Assembly (NCBI RefSeq): GCF_028554725.1
Contig: NC_071671.1
Coordinates: forward strand, 7,120,001-7,184,000
Source of the DNA: Zeugodacus cucurbitae
Taxonomy: Eukaryota > Arthropoda > Insecta > Diptera > Tephritidae
Reading direction: 5' to 3'
DNA length: 64,000 nt
Shown in pieces: positions 38,901 through 53,900 of the stretch (its first letter is position 1; each line of letters opens with the position of its first letter). The notes below the pieces were generated by a model that made no database searches, was not told the DNA's origin, and saw nothing but the letters and a program-made list of their open reading frames with translations. The position numbers were made by a program, and so were the translations under genes.

Positions 38901-41900
38901 GGCTGCTAGTCCGTTAGTATATAAGGAACTTGAAATACGTCATTCGCGTAAATGCTGACATACAAACAAACATACTTAAATGATTATTCACATGTTTGAA
39001 ACGTTTCCTATCTTCGATTTCAACTTGTTTCTATTTTTGTGCTATTTACATATTCATATCTGGGACTTGTCGAACAAATTACTTTTAGTATTTATTTTTT
39101 TTTTATGCTCGCGCGTGTCTCCAAAACTTGATTCTACTCAAACCGTATACCCACACATTTTCACTATATATCTTTATATATATTACATCTAGTATAGCTA
39201 GTGCTTAGAATAGCGCTCACGCACGCACGATTTACTATTTAAATTTAAATACAAATGTGAGCGTTTAGAATATATAAAATTAACAGCTGATTTTTGTTTA
39301 TGCCATAAGTCAGTGTTGCCACTTATTCAATGCGATTTATGTTTACATTTATAAGTAAAAAGTTTGTATAAGCTACAATTTTGAGTAGATGTTTTTAAAA
39401 TCACCAACAACAAAGTAGCAAACAATGCAATAGTGCAATATAATGTGTGGTCACGTGAAAAACGGAAAGTAAACGACCTTGAATAGAAATTTTCCGTGTT
39501 ATTTTATGTATAACGTAAGTAAATGCAAACGTATGTGCTTACGCATACATAAATAAGTATTTGACGGAATTGCTAACTAGGACAGCGTTGTTCTAATTGC
39601 ATAAATTTTTAGTTTTCTAAATATAATTATATTTTGAAGCATTCATTGGTTTATGTCAGGCGTTTATTTTTACTTTACAACATTTTTTTTTTTGACGTAG
39701 TCAAATGATTTTAGCTTTGATTTATTAAAAACAATGTACATGTGTATATCGTTTTTGTATTGTTTAATATAGGTTAGGTTGAATTGCAAACATCGAAACT
39801 CATAATAAAAATAATACTGCTGTGTTGTACAAATATATAATTTAATTAGGAACTATTAGGTCTACAACTTTGCCGTTTTCCAATAGATGTCTCTAGGGTC
39901 AAGCACTGGTCGATTAAATCGATTTTTTTTATATCGATCTTGGACATTTGTGTCAACATTAACCCAACAAAATATTTGTAGAGAACTGTTTGCATCCCAA
40001 ACTTATTCTCAACTGAAAATATCACTTTTTGAGCCGAATTCTCGACATTTGCGGGAAATTTTGCTTTTCTTTTTTAATTCCAAGAAAAGTGCGGCTGAGG
40101 AGGCTCATCGACTTTTGTAACCGTTTTTATAAAAAAAAACTTAAATTAAAAAAAAAAACGGCGGAAGCAAAGTTGTCGACCTAATATATTTGTTTTATAA
40201 ATAATATTTTTATTATCAATATTGACACATGACTGAAAGCCGTCAACTTTTTTTTGCAAAGTTATCAATAATATTATAATTGATAAAAATGAATAAATCT
40301 CAGAATATGTGTGTATATTAAAATGTCCAAAAGGGCTTTAAATCAAAACAGTTTAATACATAATTACACACTATTATATTAAATTTTAAGATAATGTTAT
40401 CACAATAATGCAAATCTAAGTGACGAGTGCGAGGCAGCCACTTTCATTAATTCCACAAACTCATTTCTTGCTAATTATAGCTGAGTGTGTTACTAATTTA
40501 TTGTTTAATTTATGTTTAAACTACAACAAATTAATTGCTAAAACAGCATTAACCCAAACATACATGCCACATGTATGTACTATATGTATGTAACTTCCTT
40601 AAGGTCTGCACTTTAAAGCACGAAACAAATAAATTCTATAATATAATTGTTATGCACAACTATAACAAATCGAATGTAATCTTACAAAACCCGTTAAAAT
40701 TGTAAATTATTTTAGTGAAAACTATTATTTTAGTGAACAGTTATTGTGACTTGTGTTGTCACATAAATCGCTGCGAATGAGCATATAATAGTGTGTTATT
40801 GACATTATTATTTAACGTTCTATTTTTACAACGGTATATTCTATGCACACTAATAATGCGAATCACGTTTGCGCACGAGTGGAAAATTACTTAACAACGA
40901 ACTATAAAGTTAGTTAGTTAAACTAATGCTAAAACAAATATTTGACTGACTATACTGAGCTTTTCGCTGTAGTGTTGGCGAAAATTACTTCCTCTCGTTA
41001 TAATTGCTTAAATGTGAAGTGTAAAGATAGAAAGTGTATCACATGAGTTGGTTTATACATGGATTAACACTTGCTGCTTAATTAGTTTTAATAGTCATTG
41101 TAAATATATAAAGAAAATATTTGTCGCTCGAAATTGCAAACAATGCATAATTAAGAGTTATTTTTTATATTTCGCGTTTTTTTTTTCTAAATATTTTTGT
41201 TTAATTATAAAATAATTAAGAGTTATTTTTTATATTTCGCGTTTTTTTTTTCTAAAAACTATTTTTTTAATTATAAAATAATTAAGAGTTATTTTTTTTA
41301 TATTTCACGTTTTTTTTCTAAAAACTATTTTTTTTAATTATAAAATTTTTTATAAGTTTAAAAAATCTCATTCGCCGATTTATGTGGCAACCTTAAGATT
41401 ACTTTAAATGCAGCTAGCTCATAAGTTTTTCTAGTCCCAACAGCTAAATTTAAGTTATGCTCACAAAACTGAAATTTCAAACAGTTTCAATAACGGTATG
41501 CCTGATACTCTACGGAAATACTAGTACGCCAATATGATTTCTGTTGTGTACCAGGCCATCCATGTCAGTGTTGAATTGTTTCGTCCTATAACACATATTT
41601 TGCGCATACAGTTTATTTTAGATTGAAGACAAAACAAAAAATTAGTTTGAAAAAGAAAAGGAAAATATTGCAACAACTCTATTTGATAACGCACATAAAA
41701 TAACACACGCTGCACACGCGCTAGTGTGTAAATCACAAACAGAGCCGTTGCAAGAGTTTAAAAAGTGATAGCTTTATTTCGAATAAGCTTAACAACTTGA
41801 CTTGGATTAGTTGGTCATGCGAGAAATGGAAACACCGGATTTGAATCGTAGTGATAGTACGCGCAAAAGCTTCCGTCTCCCAACGCACCGTAAAGGCATG

Positions 41901-44900
41901 GCACCAGCACCACCGACCATTACAAAAGTCGATTTAGATATCGATGACAATAGTGATGCAACTGTTGAGCGAATTGTTGATGTACGATCACAATCAATTC
42001 AAAGCAACGCTGGTGCTATGGACGAATTGTATCTCGTACAGAGCAAGACAATACAACGTTCCAACGAAAATAATAATACCAAAAATATTAACGATAATAC
42101 GGAAATCATACCACGCACCAATCGTATGACCCTGGCAAGAGAAACGGATATTATTATAGATGAAGATGTGGTGCGACTGCGCAATAGAATACAAACTACA
42201 CGCAATGCCGCCTCATCGATAACACCAACGACCGCGGCAGCAACGGAAAAGAAGTTGACCAAGGAGCCTACTTTGGTGCTCACAGCTGAAGATGATGTGA
42301 ATGTGTCGTTTGCGCTCGGCTCCATTGAGAAGCATATTTTCGAAATGGAAGAAAGTTTCAAGAAAATGGAAAATGTGCGGCAACCGAGTATTGATGAGCT
42401 GAAATTGGATCGCAAGAAGCAGAGTAAACGTTATGGTGAAACGGAGAATTTACTACAGCCCGGCAATAGTGAAATGGCCTCCGGCACCGGTTTCAGTTAT
42501 CTAACACCACCCTCTGACTTGGAGAACTCTAGCGATTCAATAACCGATTTTCAACGTGGCACTGGCGCACGCAGTTCGGTCGGCGCGTACTCCAAAATCG
42601 CTACAGCACCGTATAAAACGAAGATAACACGCACATCTTCGGACAGCAAAAATACCGAAACAATGGCAACGCGTGATATTATCAAACAAAAGAAGATTGT
42701 GGCCAATAAAGAGTTACCAACGCCGTCACCAGCGCATACTAGAGACGCTACACGTTATGGTACTGAGACGAAACGTTTTATCACCACCATAAACACGTCA
42801 AATACCACGGCAAACAGCAACACTACGCCGACTAGTGGTAAGACCAGCACGCAGACAGATGGCGCTATACTCGATAAACATCGTGAAGAGAATTTGAAAA
42901 AGTTCGAATCAATGATTAATCAAAGAGCGGCCGCTAGTAAAACTGCCGCTGCTAAGCATGCGCAAACGGCGCGTGTATCGGTTGTGCCAGGCGAACGCAT
43001 GCCAAGACCCACAAATCCCATTATAACTACACCCAAGGTGGCAGCCACGCCACCGCACATGCCGCCAGCTACGGGCGAACGGACCGCAAATGCTGTGCAC
43101 ACTGTACAATACAATAATCGACATGTTGGCAATGTAATGCACAATAATCAGGTAAAAATTGCGCCACTAGGGTAAGCATTTATACATATACATATATATT
43201 GCTACGGCAAGTGTCCTGTAAAGTCCTATTATATGTATAAGCAGTGTTACTATTTACGGGCTTGTTAAAGCTTTGACCTGCACACAGGCTAACTTTGAAA
43301 TACTACTTAAATTACTATTATTATTTTTATATTTTTATTATGTAAGTTTCATACCTAGCTGAGTATTACATATTTAATAGCACAGGTGAAAGCATAAACT
43401 GTAGTTGTTGTATAATTTAACCAGTTTTATCTAATGCTCACTCACTCAACTGCGTCATGTGTGACTTAAATAATGAAAATTATAACAAAAACAAACGAAA
43501 TACACATTTAACCTATAATCTACTACCCAAAATCACCAGCAATGTATGTACATATGTGTTGCACATTTCACATAACAAACGGTCTAAACGAAAATCAACT
43601 GCGTATGAACCAAATATTTAACAAATATTATTGCTTCCCTTCCATTAATCTATGGAAGGGAATGCAGTAAAAAAAATTAACGCTCGTGCATTATATATGC
43701 TTGGCTTAGCATGAAAAGGTGTTCGGTTAGGTTTTAACAGTTTTTAGCAAGCACCTTCGTCAACTAAGCCGATATCGCATTTTAACAAAATTTATTTGTA
43801 CTAAATTTTTTTTTTAATTATTTAACGCCTTTACTAAAAATATTAATTTGTTTAACTCCTTTTAAAATACCACGAAGTTGAGTTGAATACCACCGAAGTA
43901 CGATATTGCAACGTGTTTAAATAGGATGCAATATTGTATTATAAATAATTTGTTGCATACTTTTTGGCGCGTTACCCATTTTTTTTGTAATATCGTGCTA
44001 CAGTAGGCAGCAATGTTGTTTTATAAATAATTTGTTGCATACTTTTTGGCGGCTTACAATTTTTTTTTGTAATATCTACTGCTATTTAAATATCTTTTAA
44101 CATAATATGTGTATATGAGTACCCCCTTTTTAATATCTTGCTAAAATAGGCAGCAATGTTGTATTATAAATTATTTGTTGCATACTTTTTGGCGCGTTAC
44201 CCAATTGTTTTTAATATCTACGATTTTTCACAAGCATAATATGAGTATATTCAATGCAAAATAATATGAATTGATATATTTTACCATAAAAGGTTTTCGT
44301 GATTCGTAATACAGATGAAGCCAAGTGATAGTGAGAGGGTGCTTAACTGCAAGAAAAGTAAAAAATATGATTTTGATTGAAGCAAAAATATGTATATTTT
44401 TGTACTGGTTTAACAGTGAAGAATTTTAGAAAAAAAAATTTAATTTTTTTTAATTTTAATTTTTTTAATTTTGATGTTTTTTTTCTTTTATTTATTTTAT
44501 TTTTTTTTTAATTCTATTTATTTTAATTTTTTTTTAATTTTATTTTTTTATTTTAATTTTAATGTTTTTTTATTTATTTATTTTATTTTTTTTTATTTTT
44601 TTTATTTTATTTATTTTAATTTTTTTTAATTTTATTTATTTTAATTTTTTTTTTTAATTTCTTTATTTATATATTTTTTTTCTAATTAATTTATTTAATT
44701 TTTTTATTTATTTTTATTCAATTATTAAAAAATTTAACTTTCATTTTTTTTTAATTTTATTTATTTTAATTTTAATTTTTTTTTAATTTTAATGTTTTTT
44801 TATTTATTTATTTTAACTTTTTTTTAATGTTATTTATTTTAATTTTTTTTTTAATTTAAATTTTTTTAATTTTGATGTTTTTTTCTTTTATTTTTTTTTT

Positions 44901-47900
44901 AATTCTATTTATTTTAATTTTTTTTTAATTTTATTTATTTTATTTTTATTTTTTTATTTTAATTTTAATGTTTTTTTATTTATTTATTTTAATTTTTTTT
45001 TTTAATTTTATTTATTTTAATTTTTTTTTAATTTTATTTATTTTAATTTTTTTTTAATTTTATTTATTTTAATTTTTTTTTTAATTTCTTTATTTATATA
45101 TTTTTTTTCTAATTAATTTATTTAATTTTTTTATTTATTTTTATTCAATTATTAAAAAATTTAACTTTCATTTTTTTTAATTTTATTTATTTTAATTTTA
45201 ATTTTTTTTAATTTTAATGTTTTTTTATTTATTTATTTTAACTTTTTTTTAATGTTATTTATTTTAATTTTTTTTTAATTTATTTATTTATATTTATTAA
45301 AATATTTTTTTTTTTCTAATTAATTAATTTAATTTTTTTATTATTTTTTATTTATTTATTTTTATTTATTATTTTTTTTTTTATTATTTTGTCTTTTCAT
45401 TTTTTAATTTTTATTTATTTTTTCTTGTTTAACTTTCTGTTTTGCTCACAACTATAGACATACTAAATTGTACGAGTATGTATGCATGTATGCGAACGAA
45501 GAACGAGTAACTGTACTCATACACATTTTGAGGTCATAGATCTACAACAAAAACTTAGTTGTAATTACTAAGCAACAAAATTTAATATGCAGTAAATATG
45601 ACACTGATAATGTGAACTAACTTTCTCTCACATAATTAAAGGTTCCAGCAATTAGTTCCATTTATTTCCATAGATTTACGTTTGGCCCCACTCTTTCTCC
45701 TCCAATTGCTGCACTGCGTGAACGACGCTTGTGCTCTCATTCACGTCATAAAGTAATTAACCGAACTAATATTTTTCGAATTGTAGCCAAATGTACACAA
45801 ATACGAATTATATATGTTTGTATGTGTGCTGCACACCCATTTACCGAACATATTTATGCCTTGTAGCTGTACTCGTATATATGGCAACTGCACCATTACA
45901 AATTAATGTTCGACCTAAATTTGTTGTATTTCCGCATTTGGTATACGCGTATACTCGAAAGAAAGTAAAGAAAGAGAATCGTTGAAATAATTTGTGCGTT
46001 TTTCAAAGTCAACATTTACCGTTTGAAATGCGTACGCGCATAATAATTAGTTGCCATATCAGACAAATGTGAGTAAACGTCGAACTATTCTACAAAATAT
46101 TAGCAGAAAAATGGAAATTTTTTTGAGATTTTCTTACGCTCTAATGCTAGGTGTTAAAATGTTTCTGAATACTTTATTAGGTTTTTTTTTTTTGTAAACT
46201 GTGTCATCCAGCTATGCTAAAATAGCTGATGATGGCAATAAGTTTAAAAAAAAAATTTATTATTATTTCACGAGGGATTTTCTTAAGGTTATGATAAAAG
46301 TAATTTTAAAAAGAGTAAAATAAACCAACAACAATTAGGCATTATGCCTGAAATTGAGCCTTAAAAATTACTAAAAACAAATTGGAGGAAAAAAAATTCG
46401 AAAATATATATTTAAAAAAATGTATAGTTTAGTTGTTTTAAGTCTCTTCAAGGGGGGAATAAAAATTATATCGTTTTCATCATAATTGTATGCAACTGTT
46501 GCAAGTGTGTATACTTTTGATCATGACTGTATGTATGGGGTGTCAATCACCAGCAAAGTGTATTGATTCTCATAATTATAAGAAAATAGGAGACGAAATG
46601 TTTATTTTTAAAAATATTTTTTTTTTTTACTTACAACGGTGAAAAGTACATCGTAGAATTGGATAACAACAACTCAAATCCCTACGGCTATGTAATTTAG
46701 AATACTAATCAAACAAATTGAATAAAAATAATAAAAAGGAAATGCAAAATTTAGTAAAAACTAATAACAGGTATTTAATGAACCCATAAATAACCAACTA
46801 GTTTGCTGAGAGGATATACAATAATGGGTAATATGATGCTTTAGACCTTGCAGGCATATATTTTTTGAAATCATTTGAGTAATACTACTACTATATGAAC
46901 ATATTTCAAAATTCATGTGAATTATATTTTTTTATAAAAAAAAATTAATTAAGAGAAATACCTTTTTTTATAAAAAAAGATAAGATTTTATAAAAAGAGA
47001 TAATTAATAAAAAAATTTAATAAAGAAATTATGAAAAATTTTAATTTAAAAAATATATCATTTTAATATTTTATTAATTCATACTTATTTAGCTAAAAAT
47101 TTTAAATTTTTGCATATATGTATACATTTAAAATTAACTGTAATATTTTATATAAAAAATGTTTCAAGTGAATATCAGAAGTATGTACGTAAAATACGTT
47201 TCTTACACTTACAACACACATAATTCAAACACACGTTATTTATAACTACCTACAAATGCATGTTTCATAACAATATTATTTACAAATGTTTTTTTTTCCT
47301 AATTTTTTAGGGCTCTCCTAATATGCAACTGCGCACCAGTGCACCAATGCGTTGGCGTGCCACAGAGGAACATATTGGAAAATATAAGCTTATAAAAACA
47401 ATCGGTAAAGGCAATTTCGCTAAAGTAAAATTAGCTAAACACTTGCCAACTGGTAAAGAAGTGGCTATTAAGATAATTGACAAAACCCAATTGAATCCGG
47501 GATCTCTACAGAAACTCTTTAGAGAAGTAAGTTGAACAAAATTTACGAAACATTAAAAAAAAATAACAAAAAAAATATAAAAAAGTAAAATAAAATAAAG
47601 AAATTAAAAAAGTAAATAAAAAGATGAAAAAATGTAAAATTACCAATTTTAAATTCAGGTTAGAATTATGAAGATGCTCGATCATCCAAACATCGTGAAA
47701 CTTTTCCAAGTTATCGAAACCGAAAAGACATTATATCTGGTTATGGAGTATGCGTCCGGTGGTGAAGTATTCGATTATCTTGTCTTGCATGGCCGAATGA
47801 AGGAGAAGGAGGCACGTGTAAAATTCCGACAAATCGTATCAGCTGTACAGTATTGTCATCAAAAGAGAATTATACACAGGTAGAACACATAACTTTCAAA

Positions 47901-50900
47901 TCAATTTTTTTGTAATAAATATTTATGGCATGACATTTTTTAAAGGGATTTGAAAGCGGAGAATCTGTTGTTGGACAGCGAATTGAATATAAAGATAGCA
48001 GATTTTGGTTTTTCAAATGAGTTCACGCCCGGCTCTAAATTGGATACATTTTGTGGCAGTCCACCATATGCTGCACCTGAATTATTTCAGGGAAAGAAAT
48101 ATGATGGTCCTGAGGTGGACGTTTGGTCTTTGGGCGTAATTTTATACACATTAGTTAGTGGTTCATTGCCATTTGATGGTTCCACATTAAGAGAACTACG
48201 CGAACGTGTACTCAGAGGCAAATATAGGTATGTTTGGGTGTAAATACACTGTTCATGAATTTTTTATTTAAATTATATTTTTTATTAATTTTTATTAATT
48301 TTTTTAATTAAAAAATAATAATTAGAAAATTAAAATAAGAAATTTTGTTAATTTTATTTTATATTTTTAATTTCATTTTAATTATATTTTTATTAATTTT
48401 TTTAATATTACTTTTTATTAATTTTATTATTATAATTTTTTTTTATTAATTTTTTATTTTTTTAAATTTTCTTAATTATTTTTCAATTGTATTTTAATTA
48501 TATTTTAATTAATTTGTTTTTAATTTTTTTTGTTAATTTTTTTAAATAAAAAATATAAAAAATTTATTAATTTTTTTTATTAATTTTATTATTATTTTTT
48601 TTTATTTTTATTAATTTTTTAAATTTTCTTTATTTATTTTTTAATTTTATTTTAATTTTATTTTAATTACACATTTATTTTTATTAATTCTTTTAAATAT
48701 TTTTCATTAATATTTTTTTTTTTAAATTATATTTGTATACATTTATTTTTTTTCAATTCTTTTATTCATTTTTTTAATTATGTTTTTATTTTTATTATTT
48801 TTTTAAATTTTCTTTATTTATTTTTTAATTGTATTTTCATTATAATTATTACACATTTATTTTTAATTTTTTTTATTAATTCTTTTAAATTTTTTTATTA
48901 ATATTTTTTTTTTTAATTGTATTTTAATTATATTTGTATACATTTTTTTTCAATTCTTTCATTATTTTTTTATATTTTTTTAAATTTTTATTATACATTA
49001 ATTTATTTTTATTATTATTTTTAATTATTTTTTTTTAATATTTTTTTAAATATTTTTTTTTTTTTAGTTTTTTATGTTTTTATTTTTATTTATTTCTTTT
49101 ATATTTTTTTATATAATTATTACAATACTATTTTCAACACATTTCTAATGTATCACTATAAAACCGTTTTCTTATATGTATATATAGGATTCCTTTCTAT
49201 ATGTCAACTGACTGTGAAAATTTACTTCGTAAATTCCTTGTATTGAATCCAGCCAAACGCGCCAGTCTGGAAACTATAATGAGTGATAAATGGATGAATA
49301 TGGGGTTTGAAGATGACGAATTAAAACCCTATATCGAACCAAAACAAGATCTAGCTGATCCCAAACGGATAGGTAAGACGGGTACTGTACACAAAATAAT
49401 AACTTGATTTTATTTGTGTGTAGTTAGTGATTAGAAGTGTGTTTTTTCCCCCCTCATTAATTAATATAATGCCTGCATGCATTTTCAATTATCCAAAAAA
49501 GTATTATATACATACTATAATATATAACTATAATTTTGAATTGGGTAAACAAGTATTAACCAAATGTGATTGTGATTGTGCTGATTTTGTAACGATTCAG
49601 CAAAATTTTGTACAGACGAAACAACAAACTACTATGTGCGATAAGGTCTAATGAAAATTTATTTTTAAAATGTATAATATACAAATATATAGAAAATTGT
49701 TTGCGATAATAATTTATGCGTTTTCTTCTACATGACGGAAGGATAAATGTTGTGTGCCCAAAAATAATTTTTTTATACCAAACTTCTTTTTTTTCAAAAA
49801 GATTTCCTGTTTGTGTGTATATAATTTGTTTTAGACTCGTTTAGCAGTTTTTTTGAATTGTAGTTTACATATTGTTTGTATCTCTAAACAATTAAGTACA
49901 TATAAATACTTTCCTAACTCATTTGAAACGATGTAAATACCAATAGTACAAAAAATTCGTGCTCGAGCCAACAACAAATGTTGAAGTTGCGATTAAACAT
50001 TGTGAGTATGAATTAAACTTGAATTTCCATTAATAAAAAAAAAGTGAAAATAAAAATAAAAAACAAAAAACATTTAAAGGCCACATAAAATACTACTACA
50101 CATACAAATAAAGTGTGTGTGTGTGTGTGTAGTACACATGCATAAATTGGTACACAGTTTGCTATTAAAAGTCACATATGTTTGTGTTTGTCAACTCGTA
50201 AATCAGCTAAATTAGTTCTAAATACATTATGATGTTACTAGCGGCGCTTTAGATGTTTGGAAGACTACAGATTTATTTAAATTATAGGGAAAATATATAA
50301 TTTATAGTTTATAGGTTTATACATAGCTAAATAAAGCAGTGTGCGAAATTCCGACTCTCCAACAACACATTTGTATACATTAATATACGTTTTAATACTA
50401 AATGTTTGTCCATAAACTATATGCCGTTAGTTTTTAAGTTGTTTTTTTTTTGTAAAAAATTACATATACAGTCGCCACGTAGCAAACCAAAAACTCTCCA
50501 CTTCAACTAACTACGATTTTTGTCCAAAATACTTAAAATTGTAATGAACCCATTTGCGTTAACTCCCAAACATTTATAACAAAAGGTCGTCTACCATGAA
50601 ATTGAATATAAACATTAGCAAATCACTTTTACAACCCATAATATATGCCAGACTAGCTAACTCTACATGAGTGGCTACCCACATAAATGTTAAACAAACG
50701 TCAACTATACACCCAAAATCCTCTTTGGTTACTTGAAAATTATTTTTTTCTGAAATAGTTAAAAAAAAAAATAAATAATGACCACACTTGTGTATGGGCA
50801 TTAAAATATGAACACACATTTTACACAAATATCTAACACAAACCTTTTCTTCCAATGTCAACGCCAAAAAAAACTGTAGAGGCTCTAGTGGCAATGGGTT

Positions 50901-53900
50901 ACAACAGACAGGATATTGAAGTTTCACTGTCCCAGGTGCGTTACGATGACGTCTTCGCTACTTATCTGTTATTGGGCAGAAAAAGCACAGATGTAAGTGT
51001 ACAAGTTCAAAAAGCCAACGCAACAAACAAACAAACAAATATTGTTATATAATTGTATTTAAAAAAAAATATATAATAATAATAATTTACAGCCTGAAAG
51101 TGATGGTTCACGTTCTGGTTCGTCATTGTCGTTGCGTAATATGGGTGGAAACGATACGGGCGCCACTACGAATGCGTCCGCACAGAGTCCCACACATCGT
51201 GGCGTACACCGGAGTATTTCCGCTTCAAATACAAAACCAAGTCGACGTGCTTCATCTGGCGCTGAAACACTACGTAAGTGACTGATTTTATGTTTTTTTG
51301 TTTCTAAAATCAATAGTAGATAGTTGCAAAACCATCATTGCAGTTGTAGCGAATCATGAAAAAACGCTTTTGGACATTTGCTAACGCTGAATCTTTTAAT
51401 AAAATACAAAGACGAAATTTGTGAATTTTTTGTTTTTATAAATTATAAATTTATTTAAATATTTTCTTCCACATCAGTCCACTTTCCAAAGCTTTTAAAT
51501 AGTAATTTTATTTGCGCACCACATGAAAAAGCTAAATTATTCGCATAACCTATACAAATTTTCAGTTTAAAAATATTCTGCAAACAGGGTAATATTCAAA
51601 AACGAAATTTTTGAATTTTTTGTTTTTATAAATTATAAATTTCATTAAAAATATAAGTACACATCAGTTCACTTCAACGTAATACCTACATTTTGCCGCT
51701 TTTAATAGTATTTTCTTTATCCACATCATAAGAAAAAGCTAAATTATTCGCATAACCTACAAAAATTTTAATTTTCAGTTTAAAAATATTTTGAAAACAT
51801 AGTATGACCTTAATTGTTACTTAAACTTAAATTAATTTTAAAACTAAACAACTGAACGATGACAGCTTTAATGCATGTTTATTATGAATTATTTTGTAAA
51901 ACCTAACATACTAGTATTTATTTTACGTTAAAGATTTGTCGTTAACAAATTTTAGAATTTTAAAACCTAACCTATTAATCACCAAGTACTTCTTTTTTGC
52001 ATTAAAGATTTGGCGTTAACAAATTTCAGCGCTGACATTTACTCGCTTTTGAATCGGTATTTCATACAAGCAATATTTGATTCATTACAATACAACAATT
52101 CTTGAAATTTTTTTCTAAAATTTAAGTATATAATTTAGTTTCGGTATTTCATACAAGCAATATTTGATTCATTAAGATTCAAAAAATTACGATTTTTTAA
52201 ATTAATTTCTAAAAATCTACATTTTCATAATTTCATACTTTATAAACATCAGTTCTCGCATTTTCAAATATCAAATAATTTACGCTCATTTTGTCACATA
52301 AAAATTAATTTAAATTACATTTGATAATACTCTTTGTATCGTATTATCTATCTAGATTTTTTCATTAATTGTTTTAAAGCAGCGCTACATAAGCACCACA
52401 ATTTGTACATACATAAATCGTACATAATGTGTAATCGTAATATGTGTATACAAGTGAGGATAAAGTTTGTATAGTCAATTGAGTATTATTACAATTTTCG
52501 TACATATTTTCAACTCATCTAATACATTTACCGCCAAAGAAAAACAATTTCATAATTTTATGATGTTTAGAAATCTTTCAACGTTTTATCGCAGGTGTTG
52601 GCCCAACAAATGCGGCAACAAATGTTGTAGCTGCAGCAGCTCCTGGTGCTATAAATGCGGCGCCGTCCAACAACAATTACGGTGGCACTGGCTCGGGCTC
52701 ATCCGCTGAGCGCTCTTCAATGTAAGTATTAATTGAAACTGAAAGTGAAAGCAATTATAATAAATATATATTTTTTTGCATTTATTTGCTTTTGTTTGGC
52801 ATCCTACAGTAGCAGCAACTTTAAACGCCAAAACACAATTGATTCGGCCACAATAAAGGAGAATACTGCGCGGTTGGCAGTACAAAATCACAGACCCACA
52901 TCAGCTACTCAAAAGCTTTTAACAACCGCGGATACAAGTAATTTCTTATTGCATACAATTTAATAAATGATTAATTAATAAATATAATTCATTACTTTTG
53001 CAACAGCACTCAACAGCCCTGCGAAGCCGCGAACTTCAACAAAATACGATACATCAAATACTAATCGCACTACCGTTGGCACAAGCGGCATGATACCACG
53101 TCGTTCCACCACTTTATATGAAAAGACTTCATCAACTGAGAAAACGAATGCATTGCCAGCGGAAACAAAGTAAGTGCTATGTTATGAATAAAAGTATAAA
53201 ATGATGAAAGCAGCTAACAGATTTGCTAGCGCAATTTTGAAATTTTATTAAAATCCCGTTGTGTCTCTTATACGGCGTGTTTGAAGCAGAAATTCATTTT
53301 TATGCATTTAATTTTTTTTAACTCTACAAAATGCTAAATACGCTCAGTTTTATTGAAACCATATCAGTTTTATAGGTTAGGCATGTTTAAAAATAACTAA
53401 TTTACAGTTATATAGTTAAGCGAGATACACGTTATATAGGCTATATTGACATTGACATATCAACGTTCATTACTGTCTGCACATACACTGTTTCGTTGTA
53501 AATTTACACGGAGGCGACTACACCCTACACAATTGAGCCAGCCATTAAAATGGGGGACATGTAGTTTACAGTTAGTTACAAATGCAATAATCAATATGAG
53601 AATGCTCTATATATATTTGTATATACATATGGCATTCCGTATTTACAAAAAAAGTAAAAAACACATCAGCGCTTGTATAATATATAATTTTCATAAAAAA
53701 ACGACATTTGATATTATTTAGACACATTTTTCAGTTGTTGGGCATACATTTATGCGTGTAAATATATATTTTTGTATATACACATAATTATCATCCTATA
53801 TACTAGTAAGCGTGCAAGTAAATAATACATATACATTTGTAAGAAAGTAATAATTTCGCGTAAAATATTATAAAAAAAAAAAAACAACAAAAATGTAAAA

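Larger units (their letters stand above)
43152..47310. other. par-1 intron before the kinase exons
   Basis: About 4.2 kb with no convincing exon. It holds a short hairpin at 43635, a three-copy repeat at 43920-44215, and the T-rich block at 44420-45430. Confidence 0.5.

Noticed and set aside
41999..42415. 138-aa minus-strand ORF
   Set aside because: Shadow of the par-1 exon at 41817.
50574..50927. 117-aa minus-strand ORF
   Set aside because: Overlaps the par-1 UBA exon on the other strand and shows no family features.
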